Positions 26,938 to 36,626 are shown, numbered from the stretch's first letter. The stretch: 64,000 nt of DNA from CAYNJF01 sp964397555 (GCA_964397555.1 CAYNJF010000007.1:1-64000); one strand, 5' to 3'. Notes: generated by a model not told the origin, from the letters alone. Translations and numbers: made by a program.

Positions 26938-29277
26938 TTAAAATACGGTTCCAAAGGTAAACGAGAATGGGTTTCTCTTGTCACCCGCTTTACGATTCAA
27001 TGGGGTCGCCACCGTAAAGACCAAAGGCGCCATGGGCGACATCCAGGTCAGTGACAGACCCGCTGAGTATCGAAACCCTCTGGGGTTCAATGGTTCAACA
27101 AAATCAGAGCGATCATTCACATGATACGCTTGTCCGGCATCCACAAAAGCCACGGTCCTGAAGGCTCTTGTGCCAGGGGCAATAAACTCAGGCAACACCA
27201 GCCCTACGGTACTCGTTGCAACAAAGTTACCCCCGTAAGGATTCCCTAAAGAGTCAATCGGACCCAGAGAGCTTTCTTCAAAGCCTCGAACAGAGCGGAT
27301 GCCGCCGGCATAGAAGTTTTTGTAAAACGGTAGACGCTTGGTCTTGCCATAGCCATTTCCATAGCCTACGTTAGCACTCAACAATCCGACAAAACCGGCT
27401 CCAAGGCTCTTGTAATACTGGCCATAGACGCTGGTTCGATAATATTGAAGATCAGAACCTGGGATGGTCGCGGTAAACGACACACCAGCCGAGAGCCCAT
27501 TTTCAGGGAAGACAAAGCGGTCAAACGAGTTATAACTTATCCCAAATGCAACATTAAACTCATCGTAGTCTTCGTTGTTATTGGCATAATCAAAACCAGG
27601 GGTCATCGATGGGTTGATGAAATCCTGAATTTGCTGTGGAATGGCCGCATTCTCGCCAACCTTCAACGTCGTATTTTGATAACCAGCTCCCCACGTCATA
27701 CGAGCATATCGAGATATGGGTATCCCATAATGAACGTTGGCTCCAATCGCATCGGTGGTGTAGCTGGACACTGCCGTGGTACGACCAATGTCGGTTTTCG
27801 AATAGTAAGCGTTAAAGCCTCGGCTCATGCCATCCAAGGTATAAAAAGGATTGTTATAAGCTAAAGATAAGGTGGTATAAGCTTGCGAGGAGTTAAAGGT
27901 TAAATCCGCGCTTTTGCCTGTTCCAAATAGGTTTCGATTTGACATGTTGAAGTTGAGGACCAATTTATCCACGTCGGACCAACCAAGCCCTCCGCCTAAT
28001 TGCCCAGAGGACCCCTCTTCAACGGTGTAAATCAAATCAACCTGATCTGGCACCCCAGGCACTGGAACGGTTTCAACATCAACCTCTTTGAAAAAGCCCA
28101 TGCGATTTAAAGTCTCTTTAGAGCCTTCAACTTTGCTGGTTGAAATGGGCGCCGACTCCATTTGCAACATGGCTTTTCGAAGCACATCGTCTTGGGTTTT
28201 AATATTGCCCTTGAAATCAATGCGTCGAACCATGACTTTTCCACCAGGCTCAACAAAAAAGGTCAGCTTAACTGTCTTGTTGACTTCATCAAGCTCAGGG
28301 ACAGGATTGATTCTTGCAAAAGCATAGCCTTCGTTCCCCAAAACCTGAGTCATCAATTTGACGATGTCTGAAATCTTTGAACGAGAAAAGACTTCATTTT
28401 GCTCAAGCTGCACTAACTCATGTAAGCGCTCAACGGGGATGATGGTGTTTCCAACAATGTCATACTCAGAAAGCTTATATTGCTCCCCTTCTTCAATGTT
28501 GACGGTAATAAAAATATGCTGCTTGTTGGGCGTAATCGAGACTTGAGTTGAGGTAATCTTAAAGTTTAAATACCCCCTATCTAAGTAAAATGTTCGTAGA
28601 TTTTCTAAATCTTTTGCCAACTTCTGCTTGTCGTATTGATCCGATTTTGTGACCCAGCTCAAATAACTCGGCTTGGTTTGTTCAAATTGCTCCAACAAAT
28701 CTTCCGACGAATAACGCTGATTACCAATGATGTTGATTTCTTTGATTCGAGCAAAATAGCCCTCTTCAATGACAATCTTAATGCCCACTCGGTTACGAGG
28801 AAGCTCTGTCACTTGCGTATCAATTCTCACCGCATATTTACCATGAGAAAAATACAAGCGCTCTAGCTCATTACGCATCATTTCAAGCATGGAACGGTCA
28901 AAGGTCATGCCTTCGGCAAGCCCTTGATCTTTCAAGCTATCTAATAGGTTATCCGTTGGAACATCAACGTTCCCTTCAACCTCAATGGAACCAATAGATG
29001 GTCGCTCAGTAAGTTTAACAACTAGTGTGTCGCCGTCTTTGGCCAGTTGAATGTCATCAAAAAAGCCGGTCTTAAAAAGCGCATGAATAATTTGAGAGGT
29101 TTGATCGGGCTCTATCTTGTCCCCAACCTCAACAGGTAAATAATTAAAGACCGTTCCCTGGTTAATACGCTCTAGACCCTCTAGACGTATTTCTTGTACC
29201 ACGAAAGCATCAAATGCATAGGCCGGCATGACGCTCAACCAAGTCGCCGCAAGTGCGGATAAAAACTGCTTTTTCAT
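26938..29277 (-). CDS. bamA: Outer-membrane protein assembly factor BamA
   Basis: A 779-residue outer-membrane protein, the core of the BAM complex that inserts beta-barrel proteins. A signal peptide (ends AYA, residue 21) is followed by five POTRA repeats to about residue 420 and then the 16-strand barrel. The barrel carries the VRGFEESS-type loop 6 motif (SVRGFEESSLGP) and a terminal phenylalanine. No good Shine-Dalgarno sequence precedes the ATG. The usual upstream partner rseP is absent here; the flagellar partner-switch operon ends 300 bases upstream instead. Confidence 0.97.
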   Translation of the reverse strand: MKKQFLSALAATWLSVMPAYAFDAFVVQEIRLEGLERINQGTVFNYLPVEVGDKIEPDQTSQIIHALFKTGFFDDIQLAKDGDTLVVKLTERPSIGSIEVEGNVDVPTDNLLDSLKDQGLAEGMTFDRSMLEMMRNELERLYFSHGKYAVRIDTQVTELPRNRVGIKIVIEEGYFARIKEINIIGNQRYSSEDLLEQFEQTKPSYLSWVTKSDQYDKQKLAKDLENLRTFYLDRGYLNFKITSTQVSITPNKQHIFITVNIEEGEQYKLSEYDIVGNTIIPVERLHELVQLEQNEVFSRSKISDIVKLMTQVLGNEGYAFARINPVPELDEVNKTVKLTFFVEPGGKVMVRRIDFKGNIKTQDDVLRKAMLQMESAPISTSKVEGSKETLNRMGFFKEVDVETVPVPGVPDQVDLIYTVEEGSSGQLGGGLGWSDVDKLVLNFNMSNRNLFGTGKSADLTFNSSQAYTTLSLAYNNPFYTLDGMSRGFNAYYSKTDIGRTTAVSSYTTDAIGANVHYGIPISRYARMTWGAGYQNTTLKVGENAAIPQQIQDFINPSMTPGFDYANNNEDYDEFNVAFGISYNSFDRFVFPENGLSAGVSFTATIPGSDLQYYRTSVYGQYYKSLGAGFVGLLSANVGYGNGYGKTKRLPFYKNFYAGGIRSVRGFEESSLGPIDSLGNPYGGNFVATSTVGLVLPEFIAPGTRAFRTVAFVDAGQAYHVNDRSDFVEPLNPRGFRYSAGLSLTWMSPMAPLVFTVATPLNRKAGDKRNPFSFTFGTVF

Positions 29278-29577
29278 ATTATATAGTTATTCTAATAAAT
29301 TATGTTTTAGATGCTGGTATCTACGTTCGCATGCTATTCTAACTCAACTTAGAGGTGAAGGCATCCGTGACACCAACTTAGAGTGGCTCTTTTTCTTGAA
29401 AATTGATTGGCTTACGACGAGTTAAGCGTTAAATCTCTCGTAGAATGGTCTATTCTCACCCTTGTTTTTAAGTGAGCTAATTGTCTATATGCTTAGTAAA
29501 CGCTTATTAGTCTTGCATTGAATGCTCTGTCGACCAATTGTTGTTAGCTGTTTATATGACAAATCTTGGTGGGTGAT
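29278..29577. other. 300-base leader region of bamA
   Basis: Contains no gene I can support. On the minus strand it is AT-rich and ends in a TATATAAT run directly before the bamA ATG. A TTAGAAT word near 29341 could be a -10 element, but I find no good -35 or sigma-E motif with it. Confidence 0.4.
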
Positions 29578-31038
29578 TTAGTGGTTGGGTCTTGATAGGC
29601 TCATTTGAGCCACGACGTGATTGCCCGTGTTTAAAAACTCTAAATTGGTGCAAAGGGCTTTAATGAGGCCAATGCCCCGACCTGAATATTTGTTTTCTGC
29701 GACGTGTTCATCCGGCAAAAAGCCGTCCCCTGAGTCTTTGATGTCAATCACCAAATGCTCAGCGCCATCGATGTGAGAGACTTTGGCGTGTATCATAATA
29801 TGACCTTCTTCAAGATCATTGAGGCGCTTGCGCTTCTCCTCGTAGTAAGACTGGATCCCTTTGGTGCAGTTTTTCATGGAAGATTTGAGTCCGAGCACGC
29901 CATGTTCAAGGGCGTTGTTGTACAACTCGGTCAACGTCACAAAAATATCCGCACGGCGCTGATGAAGCACTTGGTTTTCCATAAGGACATGCATCACCAC
30001 AGGCAAAGGGTCCCAATGTTTAAGTGCGTTGGCGTTAAGGTTGAATTGAATATCCAAATCAATGGGGCCTTGCTTATAACAGACAATGGCCGATTTTTTC
30101 TCACGCAGCTGACAAAACTGTTCAGGCTGAACAAACACGGAAAATTTTGAGTGCGGATGATGCATATGTTGACCGTCCACAAAGCCCTTGAGCAGTTTTT
30201 CTTGAGGCAATTGAGGTCCGACTTCAAAGAGAAGTTCCCAATCATCAATGTCGGAAAGCTTAAACAATGAATGTTCTGTGCCTTCGTTCATTCCAGCCAT
30301 GCTTGGGCAATTGACAAGCGTTTGCGTGGATTTTTGGAAAAAATGGAGCGGTTTACCCATGCAGTTCCACACCATAATCTCATCGGAATGATGATCAAAC
30401 TTCACATACGCTAAATGAGAGCGAACGTGAGAGGGAAAAATGGTTTTCGCCTTAAACGCCATTTCTCGGATGATTTGATCGAAGGCAAACCCTTTTTGAG
30501 CCATGGATGAGAATACTTGGTGGGTAATCATTTGCAAGGTCTGGCCCATCACGCCAGCCGGCTGAAAGCCGGTAATCAGCAAATGCTGATCTTGATCTGG
30601 AGAGGTTTCCACAAAGGCGCCGTAACCTTCTAACAACGAGGTCGGTGTGACGGTTGCACTCATGCCATCAAAGTTCAGCGAGGCATTCATCAGCAACTCA
30701 TAATGCGCTCTGGCTTGCATCACTTGTAACCAATAAAATAACTGAGGTTCAATACCAGCTTGTTGGCTTTTATCAAATTGATAAGGATGAGAGATGGATT
30801 TATCTGTCATCACTTCAAACAGGGGTAATCGACGCTCAGCGTATGATTTTGATTGGTAGGGTTTTGCAACCAATTTGTGTGAAAACACAAGCCCTATGGG
30901 CTGATCAATCGTTTGTGCTTTGAGCGTTTGCTCGCTTTCAAAGCACAAACAATTAAAGCCATGCGACTCAAAGTACACTTTGAGCTGCTTTGAAAACGAC
31001 TCATCCGGGTCGATGATGCAAATGATCTCAGCGTTCAT
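29578..31038 (-). CDS. HsbR-like regulator: degenerate receiver + degenerate SpoIIE phosphatase + intact anti-sigma-type kinase
   Basis: A 486-residue cytoplasmic protein with three parts. Residues 1-115 resemble a receiver (IIDPDES at 9-15), but the phospho-acceptor Asp is replaced in LVFSHKL (about 50-56). Residues 118-300 follow the PP2C/SpoIIE fold, but the metal-binding Asp positions are lost: LLITGFQPAGVMG at 153 and LLFEVGPQL at 269. Residues 340-486 form a complete GHKL ATPase of the RsbW/SpoIIAB kind, with TELYNNALEHG, DSGDGF and GRGIGL. The order matches Pseudomonas HsbR, which phosphorylates or dephosphorylates the STAS protein HsbA and so affects FlgM. Its ATG overlaps the STAS gene stop by four bases. 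I infer a kinase-only switch. Confidence 0.82.
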   Translation of the reverse strand: MNAEIICIIDPDESFSKQLKVYFESHGFNCLCFESEQTLKAQTIDQPIGLVFSHKLVAKPYQSKSYAERRLPLFEVMTDKSISHPYQFDKSQQAGIEPQLFYWLQVMQARAHYELLMNASLNFDGMSATVTPTSLLEGYGAFVETSPDQDQHLLITGFQPAGVMGQTLQMITHQVFSSMAQKGFAFDQIIREMAFKAKTIFPSHVRSHLAYVKFDHHSDEIMVWNCMGKPLHFFQKSTQTLVNCPSMAGMNEGTEHSLFKLSDIDDWELLFEVGPQLPQEKLLKGFVDGQHMHHPHSKFSVFVQPEQFCQLREKKSAIVCYKQGPIDLDIQFNLNANALKHWDPLPVVMHVLMENQVLHQRRADIFVTLTELYNNALEHGVLGLKSSMKNCTKGIQSYYEEKRKRLNDLEEGHIMIHAKVSHIDGAEHLVIDIKDSGDGFLPDEHVAENKYSGRGIGLIKALCTNLEFLNTGNHVVAQMSLSRPNH

Positions 31039-31343
31039 TGTCTCAAATCGAATAAAGCATCAAACTGAGACACTTTCAATATTTTGAGAATGTCTGGATT
31101 TATGTTGGTTAAGATGATGTCGTTGTTGAGATTCGCATGCTTACGAAGCATCATGAGTAGGCCAAGGCCCGTGGAGTCGACAAATTCCATTTTGCCCATG
31201 TCAACTTCAATCTGCTCAGGCTTGGGCTCCCAATCCTCATACATACGACGAAAATCTTGGGTGCAGCGATAATCAAACACACCATGAATGAAGATGATGT
31301 ATTTCTTTTGATCCGCCGATTGTTCAACTTGAAATATAGCCAT
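31035..31343 (-). CDS. STAS-domain anti-sigma factor antagonist (second of a pair)
   Basis: A 102-residue protein that is a single STAS domain. The phosphorylation loop is FVDSTGLGLL (about residues 53-62), in which the Thr after the Ser is at the SpoIIAA Ser58 position. Antagonists of this type bind anti-sigma factors when unphosphorylated. It lies between the other STAS gene (two bases upstream) and the kinase gene (four-base overlap), so all three are made together. It is one candidate counterpart of Pseudomonas HsbA. Confidence 0.85.
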   Translation of the reverse strand: MAIFQVEQSADQKKYIIFIHGVFDYRCTQDFRRMYEDWEPKPEQIEVDMGKMEFVDSTGLGLLMMLRKHANLNNDIILTNINPDILKILKVSQFDALFDLRQ

Positions 31344-31345
31344 AA

Positions 31346-31651
31346 CTACTCTACATCAAACAGTTCAGTTAATTTAGTGATTTCTAAAATACGCTTTACA
31401 TCTGGGTTGCAATGAATGATCTTTATCTTCGCATTGATGTCGCCTGCATGGTCTTTAAGGGCAAGAAGCATCCCCAATGCTGAGCTGTCTAGAAAATCAG
31501 CTTGCTTTAAGTCGACGACATAGAGCTTAGGTTTATGATCGACCTCTTCGTAGGCTTTTCGAAAACTCTGTAATGAATTAAAATCAAAACGACCTGCGAC
31601 AGAAATAACAAGCTCTTTGCCGTTGTTGGCTGGAGCAGAGCTAATGTTCAT
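31346..31651 (-). CDS. STAS-domain anti-sigma factor antagonist (first of a pair)
   Basis: A 101-residue single STAS domain with the loop FLDSSALGML (about 54-63), retaining the phosphorylatable second Ser. It is clearly related to the following STAS protein but only moderately similar, so the two may bind different partners, for example FlgM-type or other anti-sigma proteins. It is first in the operon, 53 bases or so after a sigma-28-like promoter. Confidence 0.85.
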   Translation of the reverse strand: MNISSAPANNGKELVISVAGRFDFNSLQSFRKAYEEVDHKPKLYVVDLKQADFLDSSALGMLLALKDHAGDINAKIKIIHCNPDVKRILEITKLTELFDVE

Positions 31652-31710
31652 ACAATCACCTTTGTTTTTATTCAGGTGGACCCATCGGTCCTTGTTTTAT
31701 GCCTTCCCTT

Positions 31711-31737
31711 GTAGCGGCCGTGATGGATTTAAGTTTA
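31711..31737 (-). promoter_or_regulatory. Sigma-28 (FliA)-like promoter of the STAS/kinase operon
   Basis: Minus strand: TAAACTTA, 11 bases, GCCGCTAC. It matches the FliA consensus TAAAGTTT-N11-GCCGATAA at six of eight positions in each box with exact spacing. It lies between fliJ and the first STAS gene. Confidence 0.55.
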
Positions 31738-31749
31738 GACGCGATGGGC

Positions 31750-32175
31750 TTATGAGCCACTCTTTTTGAGGGATAATTCGATGAGTTCATCGTATTCTTT
31801 GGCCAAAAGCTCCTTTTGCTGCTCATCGATACAGCGTTCAAGAAGGTGTTCGGCGCCTTTGAGCTTTTTCATCTTTTCTTTGACTTCAACCCGGGCCTCT
31901 TGGCATCGTTTTTGGGCTTGAAGGACTGCCCTTCGTTGCTCTTCAATTGAAAAGGATAAGTTTTCTAAAAAGGTCGTAATTTGCTTAAAGGCTCCAGAAT
32001 CCGCCCCCTGCTCGACCAGTCGAGTTTGATAATCTCGATAGTAATCTTCAAGCATCTTTAAGCGCTGTTGTGTTTGCTCAACTTGGGAAATCGTGGCTTT
32101 TAATTGGTGCAGACTGCGATCGTATTCGTATTTAAAGAGTTTCGACAAAGACTCCCACTGCTCACGGCTGCTCAT
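31750..32175 (-). CDS. fliJ: Flagellar export chaperone/stalk protein FliJ
   Basis: A 141-residue, almost entirely helical protein predicted to form an antiparallel coiled coil. It is rich in Gln, Glu, Lys and Leu and has no other domain. FliJ forms the stalk inside the FliI hexamer of the export ATPase complex. The overlap of 14 bases with fliI and the place at the end of fliEFGHIJ make the assignment safe despite low sequence conservation. Confidence 0.88.
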   Translation of the reverse strand: MSSREQWESLSKLFKYEYDRSLHQLKATISQVEQTQQRLKMLEDYYRDYQTRLVEQGADSGAFKQITTFLENLSFSIEEQRRAVLQAQKRCQEARVEVKEKMKKLKGAEHLLERCIDEQQKELLAKEYDELIELSLKKSGS

Positions 32176-33496
32176 TTGGGGCGCTCATAGGTTGATTAAA
32201 GAGAGTCTGTAACTGAGCGATTGAACTGTTGACGTCATAAGCCTGATTCACGGGCTGACACACATAAGCACGCATCGCTGGATTCAATTGTACGCTTACA
32301 TCGAGCTCAGGGTTCATGCCTTTTTGATAGGCCCCCACGGTAATTAGGTCTTTGTTTTCTTGATAAAGCGCATCGTATTTTTTATAACGAGCCACAAAAT
32401 TTAAATGATCCCCTGTCACCACATCGTTCATGGCTCGAGAAATCGAGGCCTGCACATCAATGGCCGGATAAATGCCAAGCTCTGCAATGTGCCTTGATAG
32501 GACAATGTGACCGTCTAAAAAGGAACGTGCGGCATCCACAACGGGATCATTCATGTCATCCCCATCCGCCAATACCGTATAAAACGCGGTGATCGAGCCT
32601 CCCTCTTGAGTTCGCCCAGCCCTTTCGATCAATTGAGCCATGTCATTAAACACGGATGGTGTATACCCTTTGTGAGCCGGCGGCTCCCCTGCCGACAACG
32701 ATATTTGACGCTTTGCATGCGCAAATCGAGTCAACGAATCCATAATGAGTAATACATCTTTGCCTTGCGAGCGAAAATCTTCTGCAATCGTACAGGCAAT
32801 CAAAGCCCCGTTCACGCGCTGTACGGGGGAGGCATCGGCAGGCGATGCGATAATGATGGATTTCTTGAGTCCTTGACCTAAGCTTTTCTCAATAAAGTCT
32901 TTAACCTCACGGCCCCTTTCACCAATCAAAGCGATGACCACCACTTCGGCTCGTGTAAATTGTGTCATCATCCCGATGAGAATACTTTTTCCAACCCCTG
33001 AGCCGGCAAACAACCCGACCCTTTGGCCCTTGGCAATGGTCAACAGGCCGTTGATGGCTCTGATGCCCACATCTAAGGGCTCAACAAGCGATTGTCGTGT
33101 CAAAGGGTTGATGGGCTTTCCATTAATCCGCTTATGCTCCAAGTGAAGCAGCGGTCCTTTTGAGTCAATGGGATGGCCATTGCCATCTAAAATACGTCCT
33201 AAAAGGGCTTCCCCAGTGGGGGTGGTAGCGCCAGTGGAGGTTTTTCGGATACGAGCCCCTGGGTGCAGGTCTTCCATGGTCTCAAGAGGCATTAAAAACG
33301 TGGTCTTGGCATTAAACCCAATGACTTGAGCAACAATTTCACGATCAATCAATTCAATGGTGCATAAATTACCCATGGATACATTCAGGCCAGTTGCCTC
33401 AATCATTAATCCAGTGACTTTGGAGACAGCCCCATACTCAACAAATCGTTTGGGGTTATGCAGCGTTTGGGTCTTTTTAGTAAAATAATCAATCAT
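32162..33496 (-). CDS. fliI: Flagellum-specific export ATPase FliI
   Basis: A 444-residue ATPase related to F1 beta that powers substrate release for the flagellar type III export apparatus. The Walker A motif is GLFAGSGVGKS, near residue 165. GERGREVKDF follows, and the Walker B is LLIMDSLTRFA. The export-ATPase signature PSVFNDMAQLIERAG is also present. It overlaps fliH by eight bases and fliJ by fourteen. Confidence 0.97.
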   Translation of the reverse strand: MIDYFTKKTQTLHNPKRFVEYGAVSKVTGLMIEATGLNVSMGNLCTIELIDREIVAQVIGFNAKTTFLMPLETMEDLHPGARIRKTSTGATTPTGEALLGRILDGNGHPIDSKGPLLHLEHKRINGKPINPLTRQSLVEPLDVGIRAINGLLTIAKGQRVGLFAGSGVGKSILIGMMTQFTRAEVVVIALIGERGREVKDFIEKSLGQGLKKSIIIASPADASPVQRVNGALIACTIAEDFRSQGKDVLLIMDSLTRFAHAKRQISLSAGEPPAHKGYTPSVFNDMAQLIERAGRTQEGGSITAFYTVLADGDDMNDPVVDAARSFLDGHIVLSRHIAELGIYPAIDVQASISRAMNDVVTGDHLNFVARYKKYDALYQENKDLITVGAYQKGMNPELDVSVQLNPAMRAYVCQPVNQAYDVNSSIAQLQTLFNQPMSAPNEQP

Positions 33497-34040
33497 CGGT
33501 GTTCATCAATTCGTCAACCAGACTGTCCAAAGAGCAAACCAAGGTTTCTTTTTCAGAAACCATCTCAATGCTCGAGAGTTCATCTTCACGAACCTCTACC
33601 TCAATCCCCCTTTCTGAAAAGGTATCGGACAGAGATTGAATGTCTGAGGCCATAGATTGGGGCAAAACCAACCTTAACGACGGCTGACCTCGAAGCTTAT
33701 TCAGACCTTGTTGAATAAATTGCTCGAGCGTTTGTGGATCTTTGAGGGCTTGGCCCAATACTTTAAGCACGACCGTTTGGCAATATCCATTCAGCGCGGA
33801 CTGTAAGTCATCGTTGATGCGATCTTGCGCTTGGGTCAACTGGGCGAGCACTTGTTCTATTTGAGCAATCTTTTGTTGATATTCCGCCTTCGCTTGGCTC
33901 AAACCTTGCTCATAGCCTCGTTCTTTGGCTTGTTCATCAACCGCTTCTGGCTGTGCGACCGGTTGTGAGGGAGCGGAACTGGGGTTCGGACTCGTAAACG
34001 AGGGAGCTAACCACTTATTGACTTGTTCGGATTCAGACAC
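33489..34040 (-). CDS. fliH: Flagellar export ATPase regulator FliH
   Basis: A 183-residue protein. The N-terminal 40 residues are Pro/Ser-rich, then a long Glu/Gln-rich helix (about 40-90, EQGLSQAKAEYQQKIAQIEQ) carries the coiled-coil region typical of FliH, followed by a compact C-terminal domain that holds FliI. The start is GTG with a strong AGGAGGGG upstream. Position between fliG and fliI supports the call. Confidence 0.92.
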   Translation of the reverse strand: MSESEQVNKWLAPSFTSPNPSSAPSQPVAQPEAVDEQAKERGYEQGLSQAKAEYQQKIAQIEQVLAQLTQAQDRINDDLQSALNGYCQTVVLKVLGQALKDPQTLEQFIQQGLNKLRGQPSLRLVLPQSMASDIQSLSDTFSERGIEVEVREDELSSIEMVSEKETLVCSLDSLVDELMNTDD

Positions 34041-34048
34041 AACCCCTC

Positions 34049-35047
34049 CTAGAGCATTTGCTCGCCTTTTCCGCCCATTGAAATTTCACCCGCATCGGCC
34101 ATCTTCTTCGCCGTTTCTAGGATGTCTTTTTGTGCGGCTTCAACCTCTGAGAGTTTCACAGGCCCTTTAGCCTCTAAATCATCTTTGAGCAGATCCGCGG
34201 CTCTTTTTGACATGTTGGTATAGATTTTTTCAGAAATGGCTTCATCTGCCCCTTTGAGTGCCAAGATGAGCACATCCGTCGACACTTCACGTAAAAGGCT
34301 TTGAATCCCACGATCATCGATGTCGAGTAAGTTCTCAAAAACGAACATAAGCTCTTCGATGGAAGTTGCCAGATCCTCATCTTTCTCTTTGATCGCTTCC
34401 ATGAGCTGCTCTTCGATGGCCGGATCCACCATATTTAAGATGTCAGCGGCCGCTTTCGTTCCACCTAAAGCGGCAGACTGGCCAACCGATTGACGATTTA
34501 ACTGCTCTTGAATAATATGATTGAGCTCTTCAATGGCACTCGGTTGAACCGACTCTTGGTTGGAGATGCGCATGATCAAATCAAGACGTGTGCGCTCATC
34601 ATAAAGCTCTAAGACTGCCGCAGCAATTTCAGGTTCCAGCTGAGTGAGAATTAAGGCTTGTATTTGAGGATGTTCAAAACGCACCAAATCAGCAATACTA
34701 CGAGGCTCCATCCAGCGAAGTGCATCCAAGCCGCTTGCGTTTTGCTCTTTTAAAATATTATCAACGACATGACTGCCCTGGTCTTCTCCAAAGGCATTGA
34801 TGATAATGTCACGAATGTTCTCATCGGAGCCTAGACCGAGACTGGTTTGCTTTTCGGTGCTGTCCAGCACCGTTTTAATCGCACTTTGAGCCTGATCAAT
34901 TTTGACATCCTTTAGCTCAGTCATGGCTTTACCAATTTTCTGAACTTCTTTGGGATCAAGATGCTTTAAAATTTCAGAGGACTCTTGAGGGGTAAGACTC
35001 ATCAAGAGAATCGCTGCCTGATTAATTTGATCGCTCGTCTCACTCAT
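34049..35047 (-). CDS. fliG: Flagellar motor switch protein FliG
   Basis: A 332-residue rotor protein. It has the three standard domains: an N-terminal domain that binds FliF, a middle domain with the EHPQ motif (FEHPQIQALIL near residue 125), and a C-terminal torque domain. The latter carries the charged helix LLREVSTDVLILALKGADE near 255 that faces the stator. It overlaps fliF by eight bases. Confidence 0.97.
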   Translation of the reverse strand: MSETSDQINQAAILLMSLTPQESSEILKHLDPKEVQKIGKAMTELKDVKIDQAQSAIKTVLDSTEKQTSLGLGSDENIRDIIINAFGEDQGSHVVDNILKEQNASGLDALRWMEPRSIADLVRFEHPQIQALILTQLEPEIAAAVLELYDERTRLDLIMRISNQESVQPSAIEELNHIIQEQLNRQSVGQSAALGGTKAAADILNMVDPAIEEQLMEAIKEKDEDLATSIEELMFVFENLLDIDDRGIQSLLREVSTDVLILALKGADEAISEKIYTNMSKRAADLLKDDLEAKGPVKLSEVEAAQKDILETAKKMADAGEISMGGKGEQML

Positions 35048-36626
35048 TTTCCGTCTTCACCATGGTTTTCACAACTTGCGCTACTCGTTTTGGATCCTCA
35101 GAGATGATAGCCCTCATTCTAGAGAGATCATCCTGACCAGGCTGACTTTGCATTTCTAAGGCTTGCGCCAACTGGGTTTGCTCAAGCATTTTTTGCTTTT
35201 GAGCCTTTTGAAAAGCGGACACATTACTTAAGTTCTTAATGAGGGGTCTAATCACTGTAAAGAAGATGATTAATACGAAAAGTGCGGCCAAGCTTTGTTT
35301 GACCACCGAGTAAAACCAAGGTTGCTGATGAAACGGTACAGGAGGCAGCTCTGCCACAGGGGGAGTTGCTGCAAATGAGGCATTGATGACCGAAACCCTG
35401 TCCCCACGCTCTTCATCAAAGCCTATGGCGTTCTTAACCAACCCTTCAAGACGAGTTAACTCTTCTGGGGTATGAGGGGTTTTGGACTCTTTACCAGAAC
35501 TTGAATAAGTCACGATGTCGTCGACCACAACCGCGACGGATAGACGCTCAAGTTGACCAGGAATTCTCTTTTCATGACCGATGGTGCGATCAAGCTCAAA
35601 ATTACGAGTGGATTGTTGTCGTGAGTTTCCGCTGACTTCTCGATTAATGGGGTTCCCCTCTTCATCCACTTCGGTCACCGTGCTTTCTTCAGGAGGCACG
35701 TTAGAAAGCGCCCCTGGAATTCCCCCGACAAACCCGGCGCCCGATGAAGACACATTCAGGGTTTGCTCTGAGCGAACGGCTTTGGAAGAAGGATTGTAAT
35801 TTTCGAAGGTTTTTTCTTCGGATGAGAAGTCAATTTGGGCGGTGACTTTCGCTTGCACTCGACCTTGGCCCAACATCGGCTCTAAAAGTTCGGTAATACG
35901 ATTCGCATAGATTTCTTCCATGCTTCGCTTGTAATCGAGTTGAGAGACCGCTAAGTTCATCTCATCGTTCGATTTCCCTGAAAGCAGTGTGCCGTATTGA
36001 TCCACCACGGTCACTTGATCTGTTGTCATCCCTTGAATGCTTGAGGCCACAAAATTAGCGATCCCACCCACCTGTTGTGGACTGAGCTTGACCCCACCAT
36101 GAACATCCAAAAACACGGAGGCACTGGGTGGTTTTTTGTGGCGCACAAAAGACGACTGTTTGGGAATGGCTAAATGGACTCTAGCGGATTTAACTTGTTG
36201 GATCTGAGCGATGGAACGAGCCAGCTCCCCTTGGAGACCACGCACATAACGAGTGCGCTCAATGAATTGCGAGGTAGTAAGCCCCATATCCTCATCAAGC
36301 AGCTCTAAGCCCGTATGGCCGTCGTTGCTGATCCCTTCTTTGGCAAGCGACATTTTAGCTCGATGAACCTGATCTTTTTTGATCATCACAAGACCAGAGT
36401 TTTCGTTGATGCGATAGGTGATCCCAGAACGGTCTAGCACTTCGACAACCGCCCCAGACTCTTTGGGCGTATAAGAGCCCCCCAAAGGAAGAAACTCTTC
36501 ACCTTTCGCCCACATGGCAACGTAAAAGCCGAGCGCGATGCTTGCAGACAGACCCACCAGGATGAAGATCTGCTTCATCAGAGGAAGCGCCTGCATGCCA
36601 TCAAAAGCTTTTACTGTTTCAGCCAT
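35040..36626 (-). CDS. fliF: Flagellar MS-ring protein FliF
   Basis: A 528-residue inner-membrane protein forming the MS ring. Membrane helices lie near residues 17-41 and 430-455, with two ring-building domains and the long periplasmic loop between them; the conserved GLELLDEDMGLTTSQFIERTRYVRGLQGEL-type region is near 100 (split across residues 105-135). The C-terminal cytoplasmic tail binds FliG. Normal length. Confidence 0.97.
   Translation of the reverse strand: MAETVKAFDGMQALPLMKQIFILVGLSASIALGFYVAMWAKGEEFLPLGGSYTPKESGAVVEVLDRSGITYRINENSGLVMIKKDQVHRAKMSLAKEGISNDGHTGLELLDEDMGLTTSQFIERTRYVRGLQGELARSIAQIQQVKSARVHLAIPKQSSFVRHKKPPSASVFLDVHGGVKLSPQQVGGIANFVASSIQGMTTDQVTVVDQYGTLLSGKSNDEMNLAVSQLDYKRSMEEIYANRITELLEPMLGQGRVQAKVTAQIDFSSEEKTFENYNPSSKAVRSEQTLNVSSSGAGFVGGIPGALSNVPPEESTVTEVDEEGNPINREVSGNSRQQSTRNFELDRTIGHEKRIPGQLERLSVAVVVDDIVTYSSSGKESKTPHTPEELTRLEGLVKNAIGFDEERGDRVSVINASFAATPPVAELPPVPFHQQPWFYSVVKQSLAALFVLIIFFTVIRPLIKNLSNVSAFQKAQKQKMLEQTQLAQALEMQSQPGQDDLSRMRAIISEDPKRVAQVVKTMVKTENE

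Noticed and set aside
26391..26984. Longer Skp overlapping bamA
   Set aside because: The extension precedes a clear signal peptide start that has GGAGGA upstream.
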